Positions 13,901 through 28,900 of a stretch of 64,000 nt of DNA are shown one piece after another (position 1 is the stretch's first letter; every line of letters begins with the position of its first letter). The notes below the pieces were generated by a model. It saw only the letters and a program-made list of their open reading frames with translations, was not told the origin of the DNA and searched no databases. Origin of the DNA: Nilaparvata lugens (taxonomy: Eukaryota; Arthropoda; Insecta; Hemiptera; Delphacidae); the NCBI RefSeq assembly GCF_014356525.2, contig NC_052514.1, positions 3,240,046-3,304,045 of the forward strand. The letters run 5' to 3'. Both the position numbers and the translations under genes were made by a program.

Positions 13901-16900
13901 ACTAAATGGTGTGTTCCTAACCTAAGGGTAAGCATGATATTATATGAAGAGAAAATAAACTCAGTTGAATACAATGAAAGATACCCGCAAATTGAAAATA
14001 AAATTCTTTATTCAAAAAAATAAATAAACAATCAATAAATATTGTAAAATGTTGGCCTAGCTCTAAAATGACAACACTTACATATTGAATGAACAATATC
14101 AACTTCTCAACTACACAAAAAGTGACACTTACATACTTCAAAATGTATTTTTCATTTAGCAGAATCTATCAAAATATAGGAAAGTTATTAAGCATGTGTG
14201 AACGGACATGTTTTCGATCAAAAAATACATTCACGCGAAAGTCTCCCAACAAAAAATAAAGATAAAAATCCTAACCTCAAAATTTTTGTCGAAACCTTCC
14301 GCTAATGAAACAACATGTATAACAAATATGTCCGTTTACACATGTTCTACACACTTGTCCTGTCGTTAGTCGCCACCCTTATGGGCTGTGGTTCTTGTTC
14401 CTTTACCGACAATTTATATTATTTATCACTGTCAAGTGATAAATAATTCACTTTTGATATAATTGAAAATGTTGAGGCAAGTCCACACAAGTCCAACAAA
14501 GCCGTAATTTCATAATAATTAGGACTAATATAACAGCCATGGGCAGTTGGCTTATTTCGACTTTTATACCACTATTAGATATAGTAACTATCAAAAACAG
14601 TAAATTGATTATGATTGTATTGTAAATTGATCTCAATTATGATAAAATACTATCGTGAATCAACAGTTAATTTAACAATTCTCGGGCAGATGCCTTTGTA
14701 CCTGAATTGTATCAATTATCAATGAATGAATGATTATTTCATATTCAATGAATCATCGAATGAATTCAAAAACAAATTCACTCAATCATTGAAATTCATG
14801 AGAAATTTACTCAATCATTGAATTTATTTCACCCCCGCCACAACCATTCAACTAGTAGTTCTGTGAACAGTAGACCTCGCGTGGTTATAAACCACAGCCT
14901 CCTCTATCCATACTGTCCATCAGAGTAAATTCTGTCGTGTCGGCGAGATATCGGTGTGAAAACCACTAGTAGTTCTGTGAACAGTTGACCTCACGCAGTA
15001 TTCTCATCCACAAGTACCTGATTGAAACTATAGACCTTATGAAAATACAGCAATAGACTGGCTTCTCCACACATCTTTGTAATCACTTGTCAGCTGATTT
15101 ATGATGAATAATTCTATAGTCTGATTTTTACTCTAATATTGACGTATGAAGTAGGCTCATCAGTTTTGCCTTCGTGTTTCACTCCGGTTTCCAGATCTTC
15201 GAAATCTCCATCACAGATATCATCATCGTCATCATCATCAATTTTAACCCCATTGAGTAGTTTCCTGGCATCCTCTGAGCTTTTCCATTTCCCAGTGACG
15301 AAACAGTCTTTGATTGTATTACGCACCTGGTGAACAATATTTCATAGAGATTCAAATTTATTCTCAATAAGTTGATTACAACAAAATATACATAACAAAT
15401 AAAAACACACACACACACACACATGATTCATAAGGCTAGGCACACACCAGTTAGTCAAGACAAGACACGTTTAGTCACAATACTTCACATAGTTGCTTAT
15501 GAAGACATGTCTAATTGCAATGACTAATCAGTGTGTGTTGCGTCATAAGCAACTATGTGAAGTATTGTGTCTGATCATGTCTTGTCTTGTCTTGACTAAA
15601 TGGTGTGTTCCTAACCTAAGGGTAAGCATGATATTATATGAAGAGAAAATAAACTCAGTGAAAAGATAAATAAATAAACTAAAATAAATAAAATAAACTA
15701 CAATGAAAGATACCCGCAAATTGAAAATAAAACTCTTTATTCAAAAAATAAATAAACAATCAAGAAATATTGTAAAATGTTTGCCTAGCTCTAAAATGAC
15801 AACACTTACATATTGAATGAACAATATCAACTTCTCAACTACACAAAAAGTGACACTTACATACTTCAAAATGTATTTTTCATTTAGCAGAATCTATCAA
15901 AATATAGGAAAGTTATTGAGCATGTGTGAACGGACATGTTTTCGATCAAAAAAGACATTCACGCGAAAGTCTCCCAACAAAAAATAAAGATAAAAATCCT
16001 AACCTCAAAATTTTTGCCGAAACCTTCCGCTAATGAAACAACATGTATAACAATATGTCCGTTTACAAATGTTCTACACACTTGTCCTGTCGTTAGTCGC
16101 CACCCTTATGGGCTGTGGTTCTTGTTCCTTTACCGACAATTTATATTATTTATCACTGTCAAGTGATAAATAATACACTTTTGATATAATTGAAAATGTT
16201 GAGGCAAGTCCACACAAGTCCAACAAAGCCGTAATTTCATAATAATTAGGACTAAGCTAACAGCCATGGGCAGTTGGCTTATTTCAACTTTTTATACCAC
16301 TATTAGATATAGTAACTATCAAAAACAGTAAATTGATTATGATTGTATTGTAAATTGAGCTCAATTATGATAAAATACTATCGTGAATCAACAGTTAATT
16401 TAATTGTATCAATTATCAATGAATGAATGATTATTTCATATTCAATGAATCATTGAATGAATTCAAAAACAAATTCACTCAATCATTGAAATTCATGAGA
16501 AATTTACTCAATCATTGAATTTATTTCACCCCCGCCACCAACCATTCAACTAGTAGTTCTGTGAACAGTAGACCTCGCGCGGTTATAAACCACAGCCTCC
16601 TCTATCCATACTGTCCATCAGAGTAAATTCTGTCGTGTCGGCGAGATATCGGTGTGAAAACTATTAGTAGTTCTGTGAACAGTTGACCTCACGCAGTATT
16701 CTCATCCACAAGTACCTGATTGAAACTATAGACCTTATGAAAATACAGCAATAGACTGGCTTCTCCACACATCTTTGTAATCACTTGTCAGCTGATTTAT
16801 GATGAATAATTCTATAGTCTGATTTTTACTCTAATATTGACGTATGAAGGAGGCTCCTTTTTCCTTTTATATTATCCTTGAAATGCAAAATTTCCAAAAA

Positions 16901-19900
16901 CCTTGTATATACGTCGACGCGCAATTAAAAAAGGAACATACCTGTCAAATTTCATGAAAATCTATTACCGCGTTTCGCCGTAAATGCGCAACATATAAAC
17001 ATTAAGAGAAATGCCAAACCGTCGACTTGAATCTTAGAGCTCACTTCGCTCGGTCAAAAATCCCGCCACTCCCACAACCAACGCTGCTTACTAACCATGT
17101 ATTCCACAACGGAAGTGTCAACCAGTGTTGATGAAGGGCCTAGTGTCCGAAAGCGCTCCACTAATGTGAATAGAAGCTAATAGCTTTTATTTATAAATAC
17201 CTGACTGCTATGTCGTAATTTAGTTGTTCAAAAGTGATTATTAACAAGCAGTTCGTAATGGAAACAAACATTGAAGAATAATGAATAATTAAATGAATGA
17301 ATCTGTGGCACTCACCTCCTCTTGACTCCAGTCCCTACTGTGCTCCTTATTAATTTTCTTCGTGACATCTTCCAAATCCATCAAATCCTTCTCCAATATC
17401 TTCTTATCCTCGTTCTGCTTCACCATCTTGAACAATCCCTCTTCCAAATCTTCATCTTCCTTGTCTTCTTCTTCCTTCCCCCTCACTCCTCTCACCCCTT
17501 GGTAGTTCGTCTCTCCTGCGTAGAACAAAAAAAAAATATTTTAATTCACAAAAAATATTCATGATACTTTCTGTGTTGTTGAGAAAGTGATGTTGTGGAT
17601 ATCCGTAAATTAATCGTAACGGATATCCGTAAATTAATGGAAACTATTTAATATTGGGTACGTTCTGGGAAAAAATCAAATTGTTTATTCATACTGAAAG
17701 TCGATGAAGCCAACATCTACTTCCATATCACCATATCGTGACGTCAGCATCGGATAGAAAACTTCTGTAGAGTTTGTTTACATTGTTTTCTATTTCTATT
17801 TCAGAGGGAGTTTACCATTTTCATAAATAATAATTCACTTCCATCTGAAATAGACACAATCAGCTATGGAAAACAATGTAAACAAACTCTGCAGAAAAGT
17901 TTTCTATCCGTTGCTGACATCACGATATGGTGCTATGGCAGTAGATGTTGGCTTCAGAGGCTAGACTTCCCAGCGTGTCTATTCTATAACTGGTCTAATC
18001 AATTTACCGGTAGAAAGTTCCGAGTTCCATGTGCGCCATTTGGACAGTAAGGACCGTTTGCACAGCCAAAGCTTAAACTGAATGTAATCAGCTGGTGGCT
18101 TAAACTCAAAATGTAACACATTATAACAAACAAGACTTGATACGGATTTAATCCAGTTTAAAATGAAATTTAGTTTAATCTGTTACTGTGCAAACGGCAC
18201 TTAATGTTTCAAAATCCAGTTACCGGACTGTGACCAGTTTGCAATGTGACCACGGTGCATTCACAATATACCTCATCGAAGAGCTCTCATTGGTCGATAG
18301 GATGAACCGTTTGTGTATGAGTAGAAAGGGGAGTGTCTCGATTAGACCAGGTTCTGTTTACACCAGGTCCTATTCTGAAATGAAGCTTAAACCCTTGTCT
18401 AAACTCACACCTTAGCTAAACGAGACGGAATGGGTATTCACAATGTTGGAGTTAGCTGGCTAAGTCGAGTTATTCGCTATCTGCAGCTATTTGCTAAGTC
18501 TGTGTTAACTCAATGCTATAGTGGTACGTTAGAAAAAAATTAACAGACAAGATAGCAGATAGCGCAGGTTTGAGTCCGCTATCTCGGCTGTTAAAACGGC
18601 AGCCATATGTTTATAATCTTACTTTTTCAAACCTTAGACCAGTTATAGAATAGACACGCCCCATTGTATATTCATACTGAAAGTCGATGAAGCCAACATT
18701 TACTGCCATATCGCTCCATCGTGACGTCAGCATCGGATAGAAAACTTTTCTGTAGAGTTTGTTTACATTGTTTTCCATAGCAGATTGCGTCTATTTCAGT
18801 GGGAGCGCAGCGGGATTTTACCATTCTTATGAATAATAATTTACTTTCATCTGAAATAGACAGAATCTAACAGTTTTCTATGCGATGATGACGTCATGAT
18901 AGGGCGATATGGCAGTAGATGTTGGCTTCAGAGGCTAGACTTCCAAGCGTGTCTATTCTATAACTGGTCTAAGTTTCAAACTAACTTTAAGTTACATAAA
19001 TTATCCGCTTGGATCGCTATTGCAGTTAGCTAATAGTAGATGGTTTTAGATGGGGCGTTCACAATCCAGAGTTATCAAATAGCACTTTAGCTGGCTAAAA
19101 CAACATTGTGAATACCCCTTCAGTATTCCGTCTTGTTTAGCCAAGGTGTGCGTTTAGACCAGGTCCTGGTCTAATCGGAAAAGTCCGACCTGGGGTAATC
19201 GAACACCTAGACTAATCGAGCACCTGGAGTAATCGAACACCTAGACTAAACAAAATACACCAGTAGAAAGTTTGTTGGTTTACCATAGAACACATAGCCA
19301 ACAAAATAATGTTTGATACCCATTCGTTAAATGATTTCTACTTCATAAAATATTTTAGAGTGATTAAGTGAAAGAAGTGCACAGTTATCTAGAAGGTAAG
19401 TTTGTACAGCCTTAGTTCATTCACGCAGCTAGTAAACGACACATTTTGACATTTTGGTGTAAATCAACTTCAAAAGTGCGCGTCAAAAGCTTGAACCAAA
19501 GATTTTGAAGTGGCGTTCCATGGGAACGAGTAGTTTTGCACCAGTCAATCTACTAACATAGAGAAACAATAACGTAAGTAGATATCCCATGGTATAGAGC
19601 GTTTATGTCGCATTTTTTACTGTTATCTCAAGCCGATTACTGTCGATTATTGTCGAATTTTACTGTTTTGACTGGTTTTGAGTGTATGAACGGTACAATA
19701 TGAGAGACTACCAGCGTCATAAAGCTTCACAGGAAAGAATTACGGGACTATCAGCTTGAGATAACAGTAAAAGTTGCGACATAGAGCCCTATACCATGGG
19801 ATATCTACTTATGCTATTGTTTCTCTATGCTACTACTTACCGTGTTCCCAGAACGTATCTATTGTCAAAACCACTGATTTTTAAAATAATGTTTGAGATT

Positions 19901-22900
19901 CTAGCTCAGGGTTTGATCAAATTGAATGCACATGTGTGCAAGTGCACCCGAGACCATACCGAGGATGATTATAGGTATATTTTAAATTCTTCAAGATTTC
20001 AGTAGGTCAATTTTTCAGTTAGTCAATTTTTTAATTGTACTCTTGCGGAGCACGGGTTATCTGCTGGTAGTAAATAAACTAATAGTGAGTAAATTGACTA
20101 ATGAGATGAAAAGAAGGAATAATAAACTAAAGTATGAATAATAGAAGAATATCACAATAATGAAGTTACTTAAGTATGAATAATAGAAGAATATAATAAT
20201 AATGAAGTTACTTACCATAGACTAACTTCCATAAGCTTGCTGAATCAGCCTGTCTCTCTAGGAAAGCGTTGGCTGCTTTCTGTGCCAAATTAGACTTCCA
20301 ATTCAAGCCAGTCTTGTCTTCCATCAAATCATCATCATCATCATCTTCCTCGGATACATCATCATCATCATCATCTTCCTCGGAATCATCATCATCATCC
20401 TCGCTATCAGCTTTCTTCACTTTACTCGATTTACTGAAAAAAAAATTATAATAGAGATACATTATTATTTAATACATGATCGTTAAATACATAAATAGAA
20501 ATCCATAATCCTCGAAATCATCAACATCATCGATCTCGCTATCGGGATTACTTAATTTTACTTCATAAACTAAGAAAATTACAAACATTGATTGATATTA
20601 TTATTCAGGTTGATGTTATCCAAAGAATGAAGCGCCAATCATTTCTTACAATGTAAGATAGTCACTCGCATTCTAAAAGCAGTAGTGGGGTAAGTTTCAC
20701 AAACATTATTTATCAAATGTTAAAGAAAAAAGGTGACAGGAAAAAAATTTTGAGATAAGATGATATTTTATTCTTATCATAATGAAAGTCACAAAATAAA
20801 TACTATCCAAGACGAAATTCGAAATAGAATGGATTACGGTTGTCAAATTGGAAAAATTAGTGTGTTCGTTGAAAATTTACAACTAATATAAAACGAAATA
20901 CTGTATAGTTTAGCAATACCATAGAGCATAAGAAGATATATCATGTATAGGAAAAGATCCCATGGTATAGGTAGTTTATGTTCCAAACTGTCAACTACTG
21001 TCTTATTACTGTTTTGGCTGGGTGAGAGTGTAAGAACGGCTCAGTATGAGAGACTACCAGCATCGAAAATACAGTATAATTTAGTCATACCATAGAGCAT
21101 AAGAAGATATCCCATGATAAATGAAGAGATACCATGGTATAGGTAGTTGTGGTTCCAAATTTCAAGGCGATTACTGTCGACTAAAATAATGTCTTATTAT
21201 TACTGTTTTGGCTGGATGAGAGCGTAAGACGGCACAGTATGAGAGACTAAAAGCGTCACATAGCTTCACAATAAAAAAACTAAAAGGACTATCGGCTTGA
21301 GTCAATAGTGAAATTTTGAACATAATCGCTCTATACCATGGGATATCTTCTTATGCTATATTTTCTCTAAGCTTTTAGTCGGTGCTTGCCAAGTAAGTTT
21401 AATAATAGAGAAAATATAGCATAGGTAGATATGGCGTGGTATAGGACAGTTAGAGAGATTACCAGCGTCACATAGTTTCACGAAAATAACTACTAGGACT
21501 ATCGGCTTGAGTCAACATTGAAAATTGGAACATAAAAGCCATAAACCATGGAATATCTTCTTGTGATATCTTTTCTCTACTGCCATACACAGTGGATTTA
21601 GATAAAATTGTACCGAAAATCAATGAAATTGATGAGATTTTAGAAGTACATCGTGGTATAATTCCCACAAGATATAGAATTGTGTGGAGTCATGTACAGT
21701 AGATTTAGATTAAATTAGAAGCGAGAATTTAATAAATGCTACTGTAAAAAAAACAAAAACGAGTATTTAATCCCGGTTGCACAAAAGTCTGTTAAATTTA
21801 AACCATGTTTAAATCCACGAGAACCATCAGAGAATGCTATTTTGAAGAAGGCTTCCCTGATTGATTCTCTTGGAATCAATCACGGTAAAATTCAACAGGC
21901 TTTTGTCATAGAGAAACAATAGCTTGAGTAGATATCCCATGGTATAGGGAGTTTATGTCGCCACTTTTACTGTTATCTCAAGCCGATAGTCCACGTATTT
22001 CTTTCCCAAAAAGGTGTGTGACGCTGGTAGTCTGTCATATTGTGCCGTTCATACACTCTCACCCGGCCAAAACAGTAAACATCTACAATAATCGATAGTA
22101 ATTGACTTGAGATAACAGTAAAAGTTGCGACATAAACGCCCTATACTATGTGATATCTACTCAAGCTATTGTTTCTCTATGCTTTTGTGCATCCGGCACT
22201 AAGCTACAAGAAAGTGAATAAATTGTTCTCACCTTGTCTTCCCTTTCTCTTCCTCTCCGTCCTCTTCTTCCTCCTCCTCTTCACTTTCACCACCTTCTTC
22301 TTCTTCCTCTTCCTCTTCATCTTCTTGGTTACTCAATTCCGAGTCACTGTTATCGTCTTCTATGCCCTCATCATCGTCTTCTTCTTCATCTCCATCCTCC
22401 TCATCCCCATCTACTTCCATATTGTCTTCTTCGTCGTTGAAGATAACTTTTCGCCGTTGTCTCCCGTTATCATCCACATGTTTCAAACTGATACCTTCCG
22501 GTAGATTCGAGGCAGTTGTATCACTGAAAAAAATAATTAAAACATATCATGTAGTGGAATCTAGGATAACAGTATCATATTTATAATTATCAAATTGTTA
22601 ACTTTATTTTTAGTTTTGTCGATCGAAGGATATTAATCAGTTAGGATAAAGCATTGTAATAATGATTCATTAGATACCGACTCCTGACAGACAACCTTCC
22701 GGTTATGTCAAATTAGTCTTTTATACAGTTCACTAGGTTTATTAAGAAGTATTTTTTTGTTTTGAAAATTTGTTGTTCAATATGTTGTATGCTTAATGGT
22801 TCGTTTGGTTTTGTTTTTTTTTTAATAAAGACGCTTATTATTATTATTATTATATGTAGTGGAATCACGTTATAAAGTAAGTGGAAATGATAAAAAGGCA

Positions 22901-25900
22901 GAGTTGACAGTTTCGCCTTCTATTATATTCCAGTCACTATCTACATTGGTGCTTGCAATATATATTTTCATTCTCATTTCTTAATCATATTGTATGGATA
23001 CATATGAGAAGTCGAGAAACAATTTTCGCATGCAAAATTTCCTTGTGCTTGATACAGGGAGACCCAAAAGCCTAATTTTTTCGGTTCATATTCCAGTGTT
23101 CAGATTAATAAAAATACAAAACTTGTAGTACCCTGTTTATTAAAACATTTTTAAAACTTTTAAACATTTCAATGACTAGTTTCGACATACTTTGGCCATT
23201 TCCAAGTTAAAATTCAAGTTCATTTTTCCAGTATTCAACTATTTCTGCCAAAATAAAAATAAAACTTGACCTGAGAAATGTCAGAGCCAAATTTGGCACC
23301 ACCAGCCACTATACAGGGTGAGTTATGAAGCTGCAAACATAAAATTTTCAAATGGTCATTTCTCCTGAACGGTAAGGAATTTTGCAAATATGATTCCAGA
23401 TACGTGTTTCTCGCATCAAAGACCAAAAGATCACGGAGTTTGAGCGATTTTTATTTTTCACTAAAAATTGATGAAATCCATTCTCTCTCTCTCGGAGCTG
23501 TCTTTCTTCAATGAGTACTCAGTTACAATTTTCAAAATGAATAAACTTTAAAAAAATCAATCTTTATTAATTTCAGATTTTAATCAACAATATCTTCCGA
23601 CTGTCACTATTTAAATGTATAATTCAAAAAATCCTTAGATCATAATTTTGTGCTATACAACCTGTGACCAGGTAAAACGCTGGCTGTATCTCATAGAGAT
23701 TTTCAGGTACACCTGATAATATTGCTCCTGTGTTTTGAAAAACACCTCCTTTTGACGTGACGTCTTATAAATTGGTTTGCCGGGTGACACTTCAAGAAAC
23801 TGCATTACGTTCCCACGTTATGCGCTCACAATGAGAGCGAGTGAGAGCGTTCGTTTCGGTTCACGGTCGTCTGGAAAGAGCACGAATAGGAGCAGTGGCG
23901 AGTAACGCAGCAGCAACCCGAAGGCATTCACCTGGAGAGAGAGTGAAATGGAGCAGTCAACCTGCGCAGGCGCCGCAAACAATCTCCTGCGACTGCGCCA
24001 CTACTTCCCAGGCTGGCTACAACCCAGGCTAGTAATCACAATGTTGTGGTAGTTTTCAATCACAAAAGTAGTATAAATCGTTATGTATAAATAAAATAAG
24101 TGTTTTAAATTGTTACTATTATTATTTCATCCTTCTTCCTACTATACGAATGAATATTCACATTAAAATTATTTTACCACTCAAAGTCGTTGTCACGTAA
24201 AACTTTCGCCCGTATACCGACTTTACAGGCAACCATGCAATTTTTAGCATCATACATTATCACTAACTTCATTGTCCTCACAGATTCCCCACAATGATAT
24301 AAGTTCATGTTCTATGAAAATTATTTGTTTTACTAACCTCTGGAATTCGGAAGCCAGTATAGGTGCAGCATTAGAGAACAACTGAACTTCACTTTGAGCA
24401 ATCTTGGAGTCGAGGGTATTCTTCGATTCCAGAATGTTTGATACCATATCTCGTACTGGTTGCTCCTGGAAAATTAATTTAAAATTTATGGAAAAACTAT
24501 AAATATAGAAAAATACACATCCTAACAATTGATTTGAACGGGACTTGTTCTAGGAGAGTATAGTGAGGTCCAAGTTATAATATTAGTGAAAAGTTAGGAC
24601 AACAGCGTTGACGATTCTCTGCCTTGCCACTGCTTTCTATAGAAGATAGCTGATAACGGTATATCTGATGTATTATTAAACTGTATTTTTGAGTTTTGTG
24701 ACAAATAAAGTTCCTATATTCTATTCTACTAACTGTCCATTCTTGTTGAAAATAATCAATTACATTTTATTCGTCAAGAAATTATATATTTCAATGATTC
24801 AATAATAAATGGACATGATTGAGATAAAAAATCTTAACAGATTATTTTTCAATAATTTTAAAAAGCGATCTGGCAACGTTGTGGAGCTAGAAAAGGAAAA
24901 AGCTATCTGCTTTGTCGAATGATAGACAAGGATAACAACACCAATGTTAATCAAATGCTGCCATTATAACTTGAACCTCAATATATAGTATTATTCATGA
25001 ATTCAAAAGAACTTTAAAAAGTATTTATTTTTGTATAGTTTCTTGAGAATACGTCACTTGAATTTCACCGCTGGACTATGACGTCATAGCATTGCCGTCC
25101 AGCTCTTTCATTGGTTCTCGTGGAATTGATTCCATAAGAAGAGGTCACTTGACCGCGGTTAGCTTTAGGCTTGCCACTAACGATGGACATGTGTATACAC
25201 ACGTCTTCATCAGGCATGTTTTGTAATGAACAAAAACAGTGGTTTCACAGTAGCTTGTAACATAAAATAAACAACCGATAACAATAAATAAATCACTGGA
25301 AATTACAAATAATAATGCTGCAGAAATAATTCAACCTCAAATAGAGCATCGAAGAAAAAATAATATAATAAAAGATCGAAGATTTAAAACCTAACCTCAA
25401 AAATTGTAGTTCGGAGTCTTCCCCTGTGATGACGCAACAATAAAAGTCATGTGTATCATACATGTTCTACCGTTAGTGGCCAGCCCAATAGACATCACAA
25501 TATTTGAAATCAAAACGAATTTGTGACAATATTTAAAATCAAAACGAATTCGAGACAAGGCTTAAAATCAAAACGGATTCGTAATAATTTTTGTGAAACT
25601 TACCCCACTACTGCTTTTAGTATGCGAGTGACTACCGGCCAGTTCAATGTAGACGGCGTCCTTATCGTAGACAATGCCACCGACGCCCGAGAACGGCGCA
25701 TAAAATCAGTCTTTCCTTCTCGCCTAGGGCGCGCTTTTTCAACTTATCCGGCAGCGGGCAAGGGTCGGGCAAAAACGACACATCTTTCAGCAAGAAATCC
25801 CCACAACCTGTCATGAAAAGCAATTCAATGACAGACAATTTTCAACGAAACAAAAACAAGACTTTCAATATAAAAAAAACGAAATTCAACCTGTGAAACA

Positions 25901-28900
25901 AAATAAATTCAAATATTATTAACACTCATTCAGACTCAGACCATAAACTTATAGGACATAAACAGAGTTGGTGAAAATTATGGAAACAGCTTAATAATTA
26001 TTTTACAAGGATATTCTGACACTAGGTTTCATTGTGAATTCTATGATTTTCTGCTATCATTTTAGTTCACCATCTTGGAACCGCAATTTTTAATCCAACT
26101 TCAAAGATTTCAAGATGGTGGACCAAAATTCTGAAGTGGCATAAGAGTTGTTTTTTTCAATTCGAATAGGATCTTCAATGAATATTAGCATAGTCACCTC
26201 TAATACAAGGCCCCGGCCTGCGATATTGCAACGTCGCAGCGTAGGTCTAGAATCCAATACATGATTGGTGAAAAATATTTAAAAAAATACCAGCTGATCT
26301 AGAATCATGTATTAGATTCTAGGCCTACGCTGCGACGTTGCAATATCGTAGGCCGGTGCCTTTTATTAGAGGTGGTTATGATATTAGTGTAACATTATCC
26401 TAGTGAAAGAAATAAGCTGTTTTAAAATAATAAGCTGTTCCCGTCATTTTCATCAACTTTGTATGTGTATATTATAGTACCTCATAACTATTTCAAAAGT
26501 GGTTATCGGTACCTAACCACATGTTTTCTTTGTATATTGCATCTCCCAGTTAAAATAAGTTATTGCAAAGAATGTTATAACTTCAATTTAAAAAAAATAG
26601 GTGTGTGAATAGTTGATTAAAAACAGTGAAGCCGGGCCACACTTGTCATGCAGCGTTCCGATCCTACTCATGTCCGATACGTCGGTGGTGTAGGCCGTTG
26701 TCATCCATGATCGAATCGGAACACTGCATGACAGGTGCATTGGAATGAAAAATTCTTTATTAGTCAGAGTTATGACTTTTAAGTCCTCTCTACACTCAAC
26801 CTCAAAATTCCTGGCTTTAATCGTTCGGAAGTTGTAGTTTTAATAAATAAATAACAGGTACAGATCATATACAATGGAAAAACACTTTATAAACTTACAT
26901 TATACTGTTTATAAATAAAAAAATAAACTTACAATGAATAGATTCTTACCTGGAATATGTACAGAGGAGTTTTTGATGAGAGGTATTCCTCGCATATATC
27001 CATACACACTGACAGTGCGGTCCGCCTTGTCATTCTGTCTCAGCACTTCTGGTGATGTCAGGTCTTCCATACGGTCGGCTGAAAACAAACAAATTGATCA
27101 AGTTTTTTTACAAAATGAATGTATTTTGCATACATATCAGTTTCTCCTCATTATGAAGAATAGATTTTTGACTGTAGAAATACTATTAAAGCTTTTTCGC
27201 CACACTGCACAGAAAGCAGCTGTTTTTCAGTCCCTACGTAGATCTGAAAGACCTTGTTTGCAGACGACTCTCGTCTGACGAAAGAAACAGGTTTCTTAAA
27301 GAGTACTCTTTCCAGCCGCTAACATGGAAGTCCGTAGTTAATAAGTCATCCACTAGATCGGGCGAGTGTCAACTTTCTTCATCTGAAGTCGCCATTATTT
27401 CAGTTCGAATTTCGGATCAAACTAATTCAGCATTCGCTTCGCAACCATTTTTATTCAATTATTTATTGTTGATTAGCGCCTTCCGAATTTTCAAAAATGC
27501 TTGAAGATGATGACGCCCATGATAATCCAAGTGAAATTTTAAAAGAATCTGAAATCCTGACTGCAAATCTTCTACCACTAAAATCAAGAGATAGGTACGA
27601 TAACAAGTATTCTTCATTTTGTATTCTTTATTTATTTTGTCAGCAATTCCTGTAGTGTGGCGAAAAATATTGTTCGCTCCACGGGCAAAAATGTTTTTCC
27701 GGCTCTCAATCTTTTCTAGTCCTCGGCCTACGGCCTCGGACTTGAAAACCGATTTCGAGCCGGAAAAATCTCATTTTCTGCTCTAGGTGCGAAATATACT
27801 ATATATTGACGAATATATTATTATTCGTAATCTATTTCACACACTCCCTGATACACTTTTGGTAGAGAGTTAGTGGGAAGGATATTTTTAATATTCTTTC
27901 CGTAGAATGGACATTGATATGTCTCAAGCTCAGCCAATTTATGTAGATGCATAACAATATAATTATCTATAGTTATTACAAATTGCTTTTTTCATATCAT
28001 ATACAGTTCAATAATTATTTTCTTAGTCTATATTATGTAAATTCATCTATAATTTTAATGTATTGTAGGCTATTGTATATAAGTGTATAAGCCAGTATAT
28101 ATTGTAATCTACATAAATAAAGTACTCAATCAATCAATCAATCTCTTCTACGTTTCGGAGCCATAGAGACTGGAGATCTGCCAACCTATCAACTTTAACA
28201 ATTCAAGTTCTTGTAAAGTAAAGAACGGAAACTTGAATCTACTATACGTGAATCCACAATGTATGTAAAGCTGTGTTTTCGTAACGGGCAGAAGCAGAAT
28301 CGATTGCAGCGCACCCAGGCGGGCAGAAACAGTAACACTCAAAGAACTAGTTCTTTGACATGAATTTTGCTTTATGTGTTATGGGTAATGAACTTTTTGG
28401 GTTGTCCAAAAGGTAATTCTAAAATGATTATTGGATATTTAATTCAATAAAGTGAATAAATTGCTTTTTATAACTCAGATAACTTTTCCACAATTATTAG
28501 TTACTTCAATTATGCTAAATTTTATGCTTTATAGGCATGTCAATCAAAGAGTTTACTTTTCATTTCCTATGCTTGAAATTTGTAAGGGTGAATTATTTGA
28601 ATTAACTGATTGTATTTCATTATTAATAAGATATTATTTTATTAACTAGAAGCATTCCATTATTAATAATATATATTATTATTATTATTATAATTATTTT
28701 ATTAACTAGAATCATTTGCCTTCAGAGTCAATGCATGTTCTTTGAATCACATCGTGTATAGGTAGGCCTACCTACTATGAGTACCGTATTCAACTTCAAA
28801 GGCCTATTGAAGCTCTATCGAAAAAAATCAAATTAATAAATGAGTGTTTTACTTTTGGCATTTTTGGAATCTACGGGTTATATTACACCAAGAGAAATAA

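Noticed and set aside
19796..20005. [17 protein letters not shown] frames (also at 47413-47637)
   Set aside because: Both start inside the terminal inverted repeat of the CATAG MITE.
22169..22504. Phe/Leu/Ser-rich plus-strand frames
   Set aside because: Antisense to the acidic GAA/GAT repeats of BMS1 exon 9.
23841..24032. 63-codon frame and its mirror at 39691-39885
   Set aside because: GC-rich core of an interspersed repeat present in two orientations; not conserved as protein.
25523..25816. 97-codon plus-strand frame
   Set aside because: Antisense to BMS1 exon 7.
26934..27278. 114-codon plus-strand frame
   Set aside because: Antisense shadow of BMS1 exon 6, which has splice sites and homology on the minus strand.
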